Program-made: the position numbers and the translations under genes
Part shown: one piece after another, positions 8,564 to 16,551 of the stretch
Numbering within the stretch: the first letter of the stretch is position 1
How the letters are laid out: the number at the start of each line of letters is the position of its first letter
Notes under the pieces: model-generated
The model's input: the letters and a program-made list of their open reading frames with translations, nothing else
The model's database searches: none
What the model was told of the DNA's origin: nothing
NCBI GenBank assembly: GCA_964657565.1
Contig: CAZZVQ010000015.1
Span: forward strand, 4,559-68,558
DNA from: JAVVHH01 sp964657565
GTDB taxonomy: Bacteria; Pseudomonadota; Alphaproteobacteria; Acetobacterales; Acetobacteraceae
Direction: 5' to 3'
Length of the DNA: 64,000 nucleotides

Positions 8564-8669
8564 AGCCTGCCCCTCGCGATCGGCACCGGTAGGGTGGAAG
8601 TGGGTGTCGGCTGGCCAAGCTCGCGTCGGGCGTTGTGGTGCCCTAGCGAGACTTGGAGGTAATCTGATC

Positions 8670-9542
8670 ATGTCGATGCGGTCCATCCTGGTTCCGTGGT
8701 GGGGTGGCTCCACCTCGACCGCGCAACTTGACGCGGCACTCCACATCGCGCGCCGCGTCGAGGCGCATCTGGACGTGGTATTCATCCGACCGACGTTGGA
8801 CGATTTGGCGACCACGCTGAGTAGCGCGGTCAGCCCGCCGGCCGCTCTGCTTCGCGATATGGAGCCCGCCCTTCACGAAGCGGGGAAGGAGGCGCAGGCA
8901 AGTTTCGCAGCCTGGCGCGAGGCGAACGGCGTCCCCGGCCACATCGTCAACGGGCAGATCCGTTCCCCCTTCGCGACCTGGTCGGAGCGGACCGGCTTGC
9001 CGGAGCAACTCATCCTTCGCCGAGGACGAATGGTCGACATGACCGTGCTCCGCTTCCCGACGCTCGCCGACGCACTCGACCGGCCGCACGATGCCGCGCT
9101 CTTCGAGACGGGGCATCCGGTCCTGTTCGTCCCGGACCATGTCGGACGAGTGCCGCTGTCGCATGTCGTCGTCGCCTGGAACGGCAGCCTGCATTCTACA
9201 CGGGCGGTCATCGGCGCGATGGCGCTGCTGCGTGCGGCCGAACGGGTCACCGTACTGACCACGACGGATCTGAGCGGCCAGCGGGGCAATCGGGACGCCA
9301 GCGGAGACATGAACCTCGCCGACGCCTTGTCCTGGCATGGGGTCGAGACCGGCCATCGCCAGGTCGATTCCGCGACGCTCTCGCTGGGCGGGGCACTGCT
9401 GCAGTCCGCAGACGAGTTGAACGCCACGCTGTTGGTCATGGGAGCCGCCACCCGCAGCCGAGTGTCGTCCGCGTTCCTCGGCCGGACGACCGACCACGTG
9501 TTCCGCAACCCGCCCCGCATTCCCGTGCTGATGGCGCATTAG
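8670..9542 (+). CDS. Tandem-domain universal stress protein (UspA family)
   Basis: This 290-residue cytoplasmic protein has two UspA-like halves. The second (about residues 165-290) is better conserved and ends in a GAATRSRVSSAFLG stretch resembling the ATP-binding G-x2-G-x9-G pattern of the family. The first half (RSILVPWWGGS onward) is more diverged. Such proteins promote survival during starvation or oxygen limitation by mechanisms not visible in sequence. I chose ATG 8670 because GGAGGT lies 9 bases upstream; the frame stays open to 8397 across the regulatory sites, but that is not credible coding. The gene is divergent from the hybrid kinase and has its own motif copy. Confidence 0.88.
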   Translation: MSMRSILVPWWGGSTSTAQLDAALHIARRVEAHLDVVFIRPTLDDLATTLSSAVSPPAALLRDMEPALHEAGKEAQASFAAWREANGVPGHIVNGQIRSPFATWSERTGLPEQLILRRGRMVDMTVLRFPTLADALDRPHDAALFETGHPVLFVPDHVGRVPLSHVVVAWNGSLHSTRAVIGAMALLRAAERVTVLTTTDLSGQRGNRDASGDMNLADALSWHGVETGHRQVDSATLSLGGALLQSADELNATLLVMGAATRSRVSSAFLGRTTDHVFRNPPRIPVLMAH

Positions 9543-9669
9543 GCATGAGCGTGGGACCGAGCACCGTCGTAGTTCACGCATGGTCCGATGTACCGGTATC
9601 GCTCTTGGGGACAGAAACGGGAAGCACTCAAGTCCACAGGCAGTTATTTAATTCTGACAGGCAGTCTCG

Positions 9670-9683
9670 ATGAGTAGTTTCCG
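9670..9683 (+). promoter_or_regulatory. FixJ-box-like site upstream of the BON-domain gene
   Basis: ATGAGTAGTTTCCG, followed by ACCCTGC, differs from the strong motif only at its first base. It points toward the BON-domain gene and ends 91 bases before that gene's ATG. The rest of the 232-base gap (9543-9774) shows no gene. Confidence 0.72.
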
Positions 9684-9774
9684 ACCCTGCGGCAGCGCTG
9701 TGGCGTCTCCACATCTTGTGGCGGAGTGCAGATCATTCCGGTCGGCCTAGCCTCTTAATTTTTGGGGAGAAATC

Positions 9775-10425
9775 ATGTCTCACGACAGTCAACTTCAACA
9801 ATCCGTCCTTGCCGAGTTCAACTGGGAGCCCAGCGTCACCGCCGGGCATATCGGCGTGACGGCGAGCGCTGGGGTCGTGACCTTGTCCGGCCATGTCGAC
9901 AGCTACGCCAAGAAGTATGCCGCCGAGGCGGCCGCACGCCGCGTGAAGGGCGTCAAGGCGGTCGCCGAGGAGATCGAAGTCCGCCTGCCGTTCGACAACA
10001 AGCGTTCGGACGAAGAGATCGCGGCCGCGGCAATCGAGCGCCTGTCCTGGAACGTCTCTGTGCCGAAGGACAGCGTCCAGGTGAAGGTGGAGAAGGGCTG
10101 GGTCACGCTGACCGGCCAAGTGGATTGGTGGTTCCAGAAGGAAGCCGCCGAGCATGACATCCGGCCGCTGCACGGCGTCATCGGCGTGTCGAACCAGACC
10201 ACCATCAAGCCGCGCGTGAACACGGCAAACCTCAGCGACAACATTACCCACGCACTGCACCGCTCATGGTTCTTTGACCCGGCCAACGTTCATGTCCGGG
10301 CAGAAGGCGGCAAAGTCGTGCTGAGCGGGTCGGTGCACTCGTTCGACGAACTCAAGGTCGTGGCGCGAACTGCGTGGTCCACACAGGGCGTCACCAACGT
10401 CGAGAACGACATCGCCGTTATCTGA
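9775..10425 (+). CDS. Triple BON-domain protein (OsmY-like)
   Basis: This 216-residue protein has three BON repeats, at about residues 8-72, 78-148 and 150-216. Each ends in a V-x-L-S/T-G-x-V strand such as VVTLSGHVDS, WVTLTGQVDW and VVLSGSVHS. BON domains bind membranes or lipids and occur in osmotic and envelope-stress proteins such as OsmY. No signal peptide is evident, unlike OsmY, so a cytoplasmic or inner-face location is likely. GGGGAGA lies just before ATG 9775. It is followed by a strong hairpin and a second UspA gene, which probably share its transcript. Confidence 0.88.
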   Translation: MSHDSQLQQSVLAEFNWEPSVTAGHIGVTASAGVVTLSGHVDSYAKKYAAEAAARRVKGVKAVAEEIEVRLPFDNKRSDEEIAAAAIERLSWNVSVPKDSVQVKVEKGWVTLTGQVDWWFQKEAAEHDIRPLHGVIGVSNQTTIKPRVNTANLSDNITHALHRSWFFDPANVHVRAEGGKVVLSGSVHSFDELKVVARTAWSTQGVTNVENDIAVI

Positions 10426-10429
10426 GCAA

Positions 10430-10472
10430 GCGTGGAAGCTGGCGGCCTGGAACGGTCCGCCAGCTTCCACGC
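10430..10472 (+). repeat. Perfect 16-bp hairpin between BON and UspA genes
   Basis: GCGTGGAAGCTGGCGG (10430-10445) pairs exactly with 10457-10472 across an 11-base loop. It starts 4 bases after the BON stop codon. No T-run follows, so it is a poor rho-independent terminator. It is more likely an RNA-stability or processing element, or a partial attenuator that lowers expression of the downstream UspA gene. Confidence 0.7.
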
Positions 10473-10492
10473 GTATCTGCACCGGCGGGAGA

Positions 10493-11338
10493 ATGAGCGT
10501 GACCTATTCGACGATACTGGTGAACATCGAGGCCGGGCGGTCGAACGCTCATCTGCTGGCCGTGGCGGGGCAGGTCGCGGAACGGTTCCAGGCCGGGGTG
10601 ATCGGCAGTACCGCCTGTTCTCCGATGCAGATGGCCTACGGCGACAGCAACTGCGACGGCTACGCCTGGGGCGACATCATCCAGCATGACAGCAAGGAGA
10701 TGGAGCGGGAAACCAAGGTCGCCGAGGCAGAGTTCCGCGATGCCTTCGGCAATCGGGCGCGCTTCCTGGAGTGGCGATCGGCCGTTCTGGTGACGTCCCT
10801 CTCCGACCATCTCGCACGCGAGGCGAGCCGGGCCGACTTGATCCTGACGCATGCCGAGTCCGCCGACTCCTTCAACTCCGCGCGGCAGGTCGACACAAGC
10901 GAGCTGGTCATGCAGGCCGGGCGCCCTGTGTTGGTCGTGGCACCCGTCACGGCGCCATTCCGGATGGAACGGTGCGTTATCGGCTGGAAGGACACGCGCG
11001 AGGCGCGCCGAGCGGTATCCGACGCCCTTCCGATGTTGCGAAAGGCCAGCCACGTCGACATCGTGGAGATCGCGTCCGATGACGAGCTGGTTGCCGCGCG
11101 GGAGCGCCTCGACGATGTGGCCGGCTGGCTCGGGCGCCACGGCGTTGCGGCGGAAACGCATGCCAAGGCGGTGCACGGGGACGCGGCAGCCTGGTTCGAC
11201 ATCGTGGCCGCGGAGCGGGATGCGGATATCGTCGTTGCCGGCGCCTACGGCCACAGCCGTGTGCGGGAATGGGCGCTGGGCGGCGTGACGAGGACCCTGT
11301 TGAAACATGCCGCCCGGTCCTCGCTCGTCTCGCATTGA
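10493..11338 (+). CDS. Universal stress protein (UspA family), second copy
   Basis: This is a 281-residue protein with two UspA-type halves. The C-terminal half contains DADIVVAGAYGHSRVREWALGG, matching the ATP-binding region of the family. The first half begins YSTILVNIEAGRSNAHL. It is a distant relative of the protein at 8670-9542. The ATG is preceded by GGCGGGAGA at short spacing. It has no motif of its own and follows the BON gene by 67 bases, across a strong hairpin, so it is probably co-transcribed from the promoter before the BON gene with hairpin-modulated output. Confidence 0.87.
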   Translation: MSVTYSTILVNIEAGRSNAHLLAVAGQVAERFQAGVIGSTACSPMQMAYGDSNCDGYAWGDIIQHDSKEMERETKVAEAEFRDAFGNRARFLEWRSAVLVTSLSDHLAREASRADLILTHAESADSFNSARQVDTSELVMQAGRPVLVVAPVTAPFRMERCVIGWKDTREARRAVSDALPMLRKASHVDIVEIASDDELVAARERLDDVAGWLGRHGVAAETHAKAVHGDAAAWFDIVAAERDADIVVAGAYGHSRVREWALGGVTRTLLKHAARSSLVSH

Positions 11339-11496
11339 ATACGCCGAAGCGTCCTCGATAGGGCGCCGATCAAGACGTCGTCACGTCGTCCCCGGCGCCG
11401 CCCTCGTTGACCCAGATCTCGATTTGATCGCGCATTGTCCTGACGAAGACGCGATCGGAATCCGGAGACTTGCCATATGCAGCCGATATCTCGATG

Positions 11497-11510
11497 CTGA
11501 GTAGTTTCCG
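11497..11510 (+). promoter_or_regulatory. FixJ-box-like site upstream of oleate hydratase
   Basis: CTGAGTAGTTTCCG, followed by ATCCTTCC, points toward the oleate hydratase gene and ends 104 bases before its ATG. The surrounding 276-base gap (11339-11614) shows no other gene. Confidence 0.75.
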
Positions 11511-11614
11511 ATCCTTCCGGGACAACAACGGCCGCCAATAACGTCCTTCGCTTGGCGCCTGCTGTCGCGATCATCGCACTGCCAGGCCGCCAATGATCCA
11601 GGGAACTCCCGCTC

Positions 11615-13237
11615 ATGGCTCCAGTATCCCGCTCGCCGACCGCGTCAACAGCTGCGTCCGGCGCGGCGCCGCGTGCCTACCTGATCGGCGGCGGTATCGC
11701 GGCCATGGCGGCGGCTGCGTTCTTGATCCGCGATGGCGACATGTTCGGCCAGAACATCACCATCATCGAAGCATCCGGCGTCATCGGAGGCAGCCTCGAC
11801 GGCGCTGGCTCTGCCGCGCACGGCTACGTGCTGCGCGGCGGCCGCATGCTGGAGAGCAAGTATCTCTGCACCTTCGCGCTGTTCGACACGATCCCCACGC
11901 TCGACGAAAGTCAAACCGTGACGCAGGAAACGCTGCGCTGGAACGAGACGATGAAGACGGCGTCCAAGTCCCGCCTGTTTCGCGACGGAAGACGGCAGAC
12001 GGCGCCGAAGTTCGGCCTTAGCGAGATGCACATCCTGACGATCGAGCGCCTGGTGCTCGAACCCGAAGCCCTGCTCGGGCGCACCAGCATCGACGGGCAG
12101 TTCGATGCCGCCTTCTTCGAGACCGATTTCTGGTTCATGTGGTGCACCACGTTCGCGTTCCAGCCGTGGCACGGCGCGGTCGAGTTCAAGCGCTATCTGG
12201 CGCGGTTCGTCCACATGGTCGACGGATTTGACCGACTGCGAGGAATCATGCGGACCGTCTACAACCAGTTCGATTCCCTGGTGCGCCCGCTGCGCAAATG
12301 GCTGGAGCAGCGCGGCGTACGGTTCGAACTCGACACCAGCGTAACGGATCTGGGCTTCACGACGCATCGTGGCGAGACCAGCGTGGACCGCATCGCCCTC
12401 CGACGCGGGAGCCAAGCCGGGCAGATCGCGGTCACGCCACGCGACTATGTGCTCGTCACGCTGGGATCGATGACCGACGGGTCGAGCCTGGGCACCATGG
12501 ACACGGCGCCGACGATGCGCGCCAAGGGCGATGGCGACGCGTGGACGCTGTGGGAGACGATTGCGGCCGGGCGGCCGCAGTTTGGCCGCCCGGGCGTGTT
12601 CGCCGACCATGTCGACCAGTCGAAATGGGTGTCGTTCACCACCACCCTGCGCACGCCGACATTCCTGCATCTCGTGCGCGAGATGACCGGGAACGTTCCG
12701 GGCGAGGGCGGCCTCGTCACATTCCCGGACTCCGCCTGGCTCGCTTCCATCGTGATCCCGCACCAGCCGCACTTCATCGGCCAGCCCGACGACGTCGACG
12801 TGCTCTGGGGTTATGGCCTCGCCGTCGATCGGCCGGGAGATTTCGTGGACAAACCGATGGCCGAATGCTCCGGCCGGGAGATCATGACGGAGATGCTCGG
12901 GCATCTTCACATTGCAACCGAGGCCGCCGGCATCCTGGAGGCATGCACCTGCATTCCCTGCATGATGCCGTTCATCACCAGCCAATTCCTCCCGCGTGAG
13001 AAGGGCGACCGGCCGGCCGTGCTTCCCAAGGGTTCGCACAACCTGGCCTTCATGGGCCAGTTCTGCGAAATCCCCGACGATGTGGTGTTCACGGTCGAAT
13101 ACTCGATCCGATCGGCCCAACTCGCCGTCTATGGCCTGCTGGACCTGCAGATGAAGCCGCCCGCCGTCTACAAGGGCAAGTTCGACCCGCGCGTGCTGCT
13201 CAAGGCGTTTCGTGCGCTACACGATCTGGCGGCATGA
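11615..13237 (+). CDS. ohyA: Oleate hydratase (MCRA family)
   Basis: The enzyme adds water across the cis-9 double bond of oleate to give 10-hydroxystearate and needs FAD. The 540-residue protein has an N-terminal dinucleotide-binding motif (AYLIGGGIAAMAAAAFLI, about 21-38) and a second family signature, GGRMLESKYLCTF, near residue 75. Further family blocks include a WFMWCTTFAFQPWH stretch. Length and architecture match the myosin-cross-reactive-antigen family. AGGGA lies about 11 bases before ATG 11615. Its motif site puts it in the same proposed regulon as the Usp and fermentation genes. A role in detoxifying or modifying unsaturated fatty acids under stress is inference. Confidence 0.93.
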   Translation: MAPVSRSPTASTAASGAAPRAYLIGGGIAAMAAAAFLIRDGDMFGQNITIIEASGVIGGSLDGAGSAAHGYVLRGGRMLESKYLCTFALFDTIPTLDESQTVTQETLRWNETMKTASKSRLFRDGRRQTAPKFGLSEMHILTIERLVLEPEALLGRTSIDGQFDAAFFETDFWFMWCTTFAFQPWHGAVEFKRYLARFVHMVDGFDRLRGIMRTVYNQFDSLVRPLRKWLEQRGVRFELDTSVTDLGFTTHRGETSVDRIALRRGSQAGQIAVTPRDYVLVTLGSMTDGSSLGTMDTAPTMRAKGDGDAWTLWETIAAGRPQFGRPGVFADHVDQSKWVSFTTTLRTPTFLHLVREMTGNVPGEGGLVTFPDSAWLASIVIPHQPHFIGQPDDVDVLWGYGLAVDRPGDFVDKPMAECSGREIMTEMLGHLHIATEAAGILEACTCIPCMMPFITSQFLPREKGDRPAVLPKGSHNLAFMGQFCEIPDDVVFTVEYSIRSAQLAVYGLLDLQMKPPAVYKGKFDPRVLLKAFRALHDLAA

Positions 13238-13248
13238 CCGGACTACGA

Positions 13249-14115
13249 TCAGGCGAGGTCCTGACGGATGGCGAGCAGCTCCTCGCGGCGCTTCTCCGTC
13301 GTTTTCGGGTAGGCGAGGTCCAGGCCCTCGAGCGTATCGAGCACGATGCGGGAGACGATGAGCCGGGTATTCTGCTTGTCATCGGCGGGCACCACATACC
13401 AAGGCGCGTCGTCGGTGCTGGTCGCTGTCAGGCAATCCTCATAGGCGTCCATGTAGTGGGCCCAGAACTTGCGCTCCTCGATGTCCGCCTGACCGAATTT
13501 CCAGTTCTTCTCCGGCGTATCGATACGGTCTAGAAACCGCTTGCGTTGTTCGTCTTTCGAGAGATGCAGGAAGAATTTGACGATGCGGGTGCCATTCGCG
13601 GTCAGATGCCGTTCGAGGTCCAAGATCGACCGGTAGCGATGGGCCCAAAGGGTCTTGTCATGCTGCGGCGGGTCCGCCAGATCCTCGCCCCGAAGGATCT
13701 CCGGATGAACCCGGGCGATCAGCACCTCCTCGTAATACGAGCGGTTGAAGATGCCGATCCGCCCGCGTTGCGGCAGCTCGCGGTTCGTACGCCACAGGAA
13801 GTCGTGCGCTTGCTCGGTGGCGCTCGGGTGCTTGAAGCTGAACACCTGGCAGCCTTGCGGATTGACGCCGGACATGACGTGTTTGATCACCCCGTCCTTG
13901 CCGGCAGCATCCATCGACTGAAAGATCAGCAGCAGGGAAAAGCTGTTCGACGCGTATAGAACCTGCTGCAGCGCGCTCAACTCGGCGATGTGGGCCTGGA
14001 GCAGCTCTCGATAGTCATCCTTGGAGCTGCAGTATGGCTCGGTAATCGTTGGCCAGTCCTGCAGGTGGACCTTGTGTCCCTCGCGGACACGAAAATCCTT
14101 CGCCTTGATCTTCAT
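13249..14115 (-). CDS. ppk2: Polyphosphate kinase 2 family enzyme
   Basis: PPK2 enzymes move phosphate between polyphosphate and nucleotides, usually making ADP or ATP from polyphosphate. The 288-residue protein has the Walker A motif MDAAGKDG at 68-75 and the lid and Walker B region FNRSYYEEVL near 123. A one-domain length of 288 residues fits the single-domain classes. The nucleotide preference (AMP or ADP) cannot be read from these motifs with confidence. ATG 14115 follows the CBS-protein stop by four bases, and it is the last gene of the leftward ADH-CBS-PPK2 operon. It converges on oleate hydratase with an 11-base gap. ATP recovery during energy limitation fits the context. Confidence 0.92.
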   Translation of the reverse strand: MKIKAKDFRVREGHKVHLQDWPTITEPYCSSKDDYRELLQAHIAELSALQQVLYASNSFSLLLIFQSMDAAGKDGVIKHVMSGVNPQGCQVFSFKHPSATEQAHDFLWRTNRELPQRGRIGIFNRSYYEEVLIARVHPEILRGEDLADPPQHDKTLWAHRYRSILDLERHLTANGTRIVKFFLHLSKDEQRKRFLDRIDTPEKNWKFGQADIEERKFWAHYMDAYEDCLTATSTDDAPWYVVPADDKQNTRLIVSRIVLDTLEGLDLAYPKTTEKRREELLAIRQDLA

Positions 14116-14119
14116 GGTG

Positions 14120-15139
14120 TCAGACTTCCCATACCAAGAACAGCGCGATATCGCCCGGCATGCCGTGCGGATACTCGACGACCCTTGCCACCAGGCCGAA
14201 CCCGGCCGGCTTGAGGTCACGAACCCAGCGCGCATACAATTCGGCTGCCTCGCCTTGGAGGGTCTCCGCCCAGGCCGGATCGACGTTGTTGATCTTCCTG
14301 CCGCCATCGCTGCACAGCTCGGACGGGAAGCGCAGAAGCTCGATCTCCTTGCCGCCATGGGCCGCCACGACCTGCGCGTGGGTCATGAGCGTGTCCCACA
14401 TCTCCGTGCCCAGATGCTCGTGGAGCATGGTCTTGACCTGCTCGATCCGCTTCAGATCGGCTGCGTGGGCCGCGGTCTTCTTCTCGTCTATCTCGCTTTG
14501 AACCGATGCGTCGACCAGGCCTCGGAAGCCTGCCGCCGTCATCGGCGCCGGTTGCGGCACTGACGGCGGCGCGGCGGCGTGCGCCGGCCGGGCCGCCGAT
14601 GGGCTGCCAAAGAAACTGCCGATCAGTGCGGCCAATGTTCCCGTGCCGCCGCCTAGCGCTCCCACCGGCTGTGCCTCGATCGCCCGAAGCAGGTCGGCCC
14701 GGCTGACGATCCCGATCATGCGGCCGTCCCGCATCACCGGCACGCGCTTGATCGCCTTGGCTCGGAGCACCTCCGCCACCTCGCGAAGCGGGGTGTCCGC
14801 GCCGACCGTGACGACCGGCGTCTGCATCACGTCCCGCACCTGCCGGGCCGAGGCCGCCGCGGTTTCGGCTGCCTGCATCTGGCCGGGACCCGACATGATG
14901 GCCAGCCACCATTCCTGCCCGGCCAGCCGATCTTCGGTGCTCCGTCCCAGCAGGTCGCCCTCGCTCACGATGCCAAGGAGCGCGCCGGCCGCGTCCACGA
15001 CGGGGACGGCGCTGATGCGAGCATCCAGCAACACCTTCGCCAGGTCCTTCACGCTGCTGCCCGGCAGCACCGAGATGACCGCTTCCGTCATGACGTCCGC
15101 TGCGGTTGAGAGGGCATGGGTTGGAAAATTGTGGTCCAC
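14120..15139 (-). CDS. CBS-pair protein with uncharacterised C-terminal domain
   Basis: The first about 160 residues form two CBS motifs (ADVMTEAVISVLPGSSV and RDVMQTPVVTVGADTP). Such pairs bind adenine nucleotides and act as energy sensors. A Pro/Ala-rich linker follows. The C-terminal 130 residues (from about GFRGLVDASVQSEIDEKKTA) match no domain I recognise. GTG 15139 is chosen because AAGGGA lies 9 bases upstream; ATG 15184 is possible but has no ribosome site. The gene lies between alcohol dehydrogenase and PPK2 in one operon, which suggests a link between adenylate status and these enzymes. Its exact partner is unknown. Confidence 0.82.
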   Translation of the reverse strand: MDHNFPTHALSTAADVMTEAVISVLPGSSVKDLAKVLLDARISAVPVVDAAGALLGIVSEGDLLGRSTEDRLAGQEWWLAIMSGPGQMQAAETAAASARQVRDVMQTPVVTVGADTPLREVAEVLRAKAIKRVPVMRDGRMIGIVSRADLLRAIEAQPVGALGGGTGTLAALIGSFFGSPSAARPAHAAAPPSVPQPAPMTAAGFRGLVDASVQSEIDEKKTAAHAADLKRIEQVKTMLHEHLGTEMWDTLMTHAQVVAAHGGKEIELLRFPSELCSDGGRKINNVDPAWAETLQGEAAELYARWVRDLKPAGFGLVARVVEYPHGMPGDIALFLVWEV

Positions 15140-15217
15140 GATCGGTGATCCCTTCGATGAATGCGGTTCAGGCACGCAGGGCATTGGTCCGACGTGCCGT
15201 CGGGGTCGGCACAGCGC

Positions 15218-16255
15218 TCATGCCGAGCCCATGAAGTCGATGACCACGCGCGACGGTACGTCCCCGTGCTGCAGTCGCTCGAACACGTCGTTGATGGCTG
15301 AAAGCGGCTGCAGCTCGATGTCGGCATGCACTTTGCCGTCGGCGGCGAAAGCCAGCGCTTCGGCCATGTCCTGGCGCGTGCCCACGAACGAGCCGCGGAC
15401 CGTGATGCAGTTCGCGACCACGTCGAACAGCGGCAAGGGGAAGTCCCCGGGCGGCAGGCCGACCAGGGCGCAGGTGCCGCGTTTGCGGGTCATACCCACG
15501 CCCTGCTTGAACGCCCCGAGGGAAGGAGCCGTGATCAGCACGCCGTGCGCGCCGCCTCCGGTGCCTTCCTTGACGGCCGCGACGGGATCGCCGTGGGCGG
15601 CGTTGACCACCATGTCGGCGCCGAGCCGGGTCGCATGGGCGAGCTTGCCGTCATCGATGTCGACGGCGCAGACTTGGAGCCCCATGACCTTGGCGTATTG
15701 GATCGCCAGGTGCCCCAGGCCGCCGGCGCCCGACACCACCAGCCACTCGCCGGGTCGGGCCTCCGTCACCTTGATGCCTTTGTAGGTGGTGATCCCGGCG
15801 CAGATGATGGGTGCTGCGGCTTTGGCGGCAAGGTTCTTGGGGACGTGGGCGACGTAGTCGGGATCGGCGAGGATATACTCGGCAAAGCCGCCATTCTTGG
15901 TGTAGCCGCCGAATTCGGCGCTGCCGCACACGGTCTCCCACGCGGAAAGGCAGTATTCGCAGTGGCCACAGGCCGAGAACAGCCAGGGCACGCCGACGCG
16001 GTCGCCTTCCTTCACCGCCGTGACGCCGGTGCCGATGGCGCAGACCAGGCCGATGCCCTCGTGACCCGGGATGAACGGCAGGGTGGGCTTGGCCGGCCAG
16101 TCGCCTTTGGCGGCATGCAGATCCGTGTGGCAGACGCCGCAGGCCTCGGTCTTGACCACAATTTGTCCGGGACCGGGCGAGGGGATCGGCATCTCGCGCA
16201 GGATGAGGGGCTTGCCGAGATGCTCGACGACGGCAGCATGCATTGTCTTGGCCAT
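15218..16255 (-). CDS. Zinc-dependent alcohol dehydrogenase (AdhP-like)
   Basis: This enzyme interconverts a primary alcohol and an aldehyde with NAD(H). The 345-residue protein has catalytic zinc ligands in CGVCHTDLH (Cys42) and GHEG (His65). It has a four-cysteine structural zinc loop (Cys96, 99, 102, 110) and a Rossmann motif GAGGLGHLAIQYAKVMG. Length and motifs match bacterial AdhP-type enzymes. ATG 16255 has AAAGGA 6 bases upstream. It is the first gene of the ADH-CBS-PPK2 operon, and the motif at 16409-16422 faces it. With the divergent aldehyde dehydrogenase it could regenerate NAD+ by reducing acetaldehyde to ethanol, or oxidise alcohols; the direction cannot be told from sequence. 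Confidence 0.93.
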   Translation of the reverse strand: MAKTMHAAVVEHLGKPLILREMPIPSPGPGQIVVKTEACGVCHTDLHAAKGDWPAKPTLPFIPGHEGIGLVCAIGTGVTAVKEGDRVGVPWLFSACGHCEYCLSAWETVCGSAEFGGYTKNGGFAEYILADPDYVAHVPKNLAAKAAAPIICAGITTYKGIKVTEARPGEWLVVSGAGGLGHLAIQYAKVMGLQVCAVDIDDGKLAHATRLGADMVVNAAHGDPVAAVKEGTGGGAHGVLITAPSLGAFKQGVGMTRKRGTCALVGLPPGDFPLPLFDVVANCITVRGSFVGTRQDMAEALAFAADGKVHADIELQPLSAINDVFERLQHGDVPSRVVIDFMGSA

Positions 16256-16408
16256 GGGCAAGTCCTTTATTTCGGTCTTGTGATGGACCAGGCCGCGGAC
16301 GGCCTCGATCATCTTGAACAGCAGTCGCCGGCCAGGGCGGATTGGCTGGACAGCGCATCCATCGATTGCGCATCGAACATCGGCCTGCGCTGGCGCTCCC
16401 GGCAGCCT

Positions 16409-16422
16409 CGGAAACTACGCAG
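16409..16422 (-). promoter_or_regulatory. FixJ-box-like site upstream of the alcohol dehydrogenase operon
   Basis: Read leftward the site is CTGCGTAGTTTCCG, the C variant at position 4. It ends 153 bases before the alcohol dehydrogenase ATG. It is paired back to back with the copy at 16473-16486. Confidence 0.75.
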
Positions 16423-16472
16423 GGCAATGGTCGTCAGCGATGATCTCTGGCCAACCCGGCGCGCGAGACCGA

Positions 16473-16486
16473 CTGCGTAGTTTCCG
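16473..16486 (+). promoter_or_regulatory. FixJ-box-like site upstream of aldehyde dehydrogenase
   Basis: CTGCGTAGTTTCCG, followed by ACGGTGG, points toward the aldehyde dehydrogenase gene and ends 65 bases before its ATG. It is an exact reverse complement of the 14-base site at 16409-16422, with 50 bases between. Confidence 0.75.
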
Positions 16487-16551
16487 ACGGTGGTCCGGGG
16501 CTGGCGGAAGGCCCAGATTCCGCTCGACGAATTTGAGCGAGGACGAAACGA

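Larger units (their letters stand above)
8430..8568. repeat. Perfect 19-base inverted repeat in a divergent promoter
   Basis: AGGCTCGGAAACTACTCAG at 8430-8448 and its exact reverse complement at 8550-8568 are separated by 101 bases. Each arm holds one outward-facing copy of the CTGAGTAGTTTCCG motif, one for the leftward hybrid kinase gene and one for the rightward UspA gene. The rest of the 322-base gap (8348-8669) contains no gene that I can support. Confidence 0.9.
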
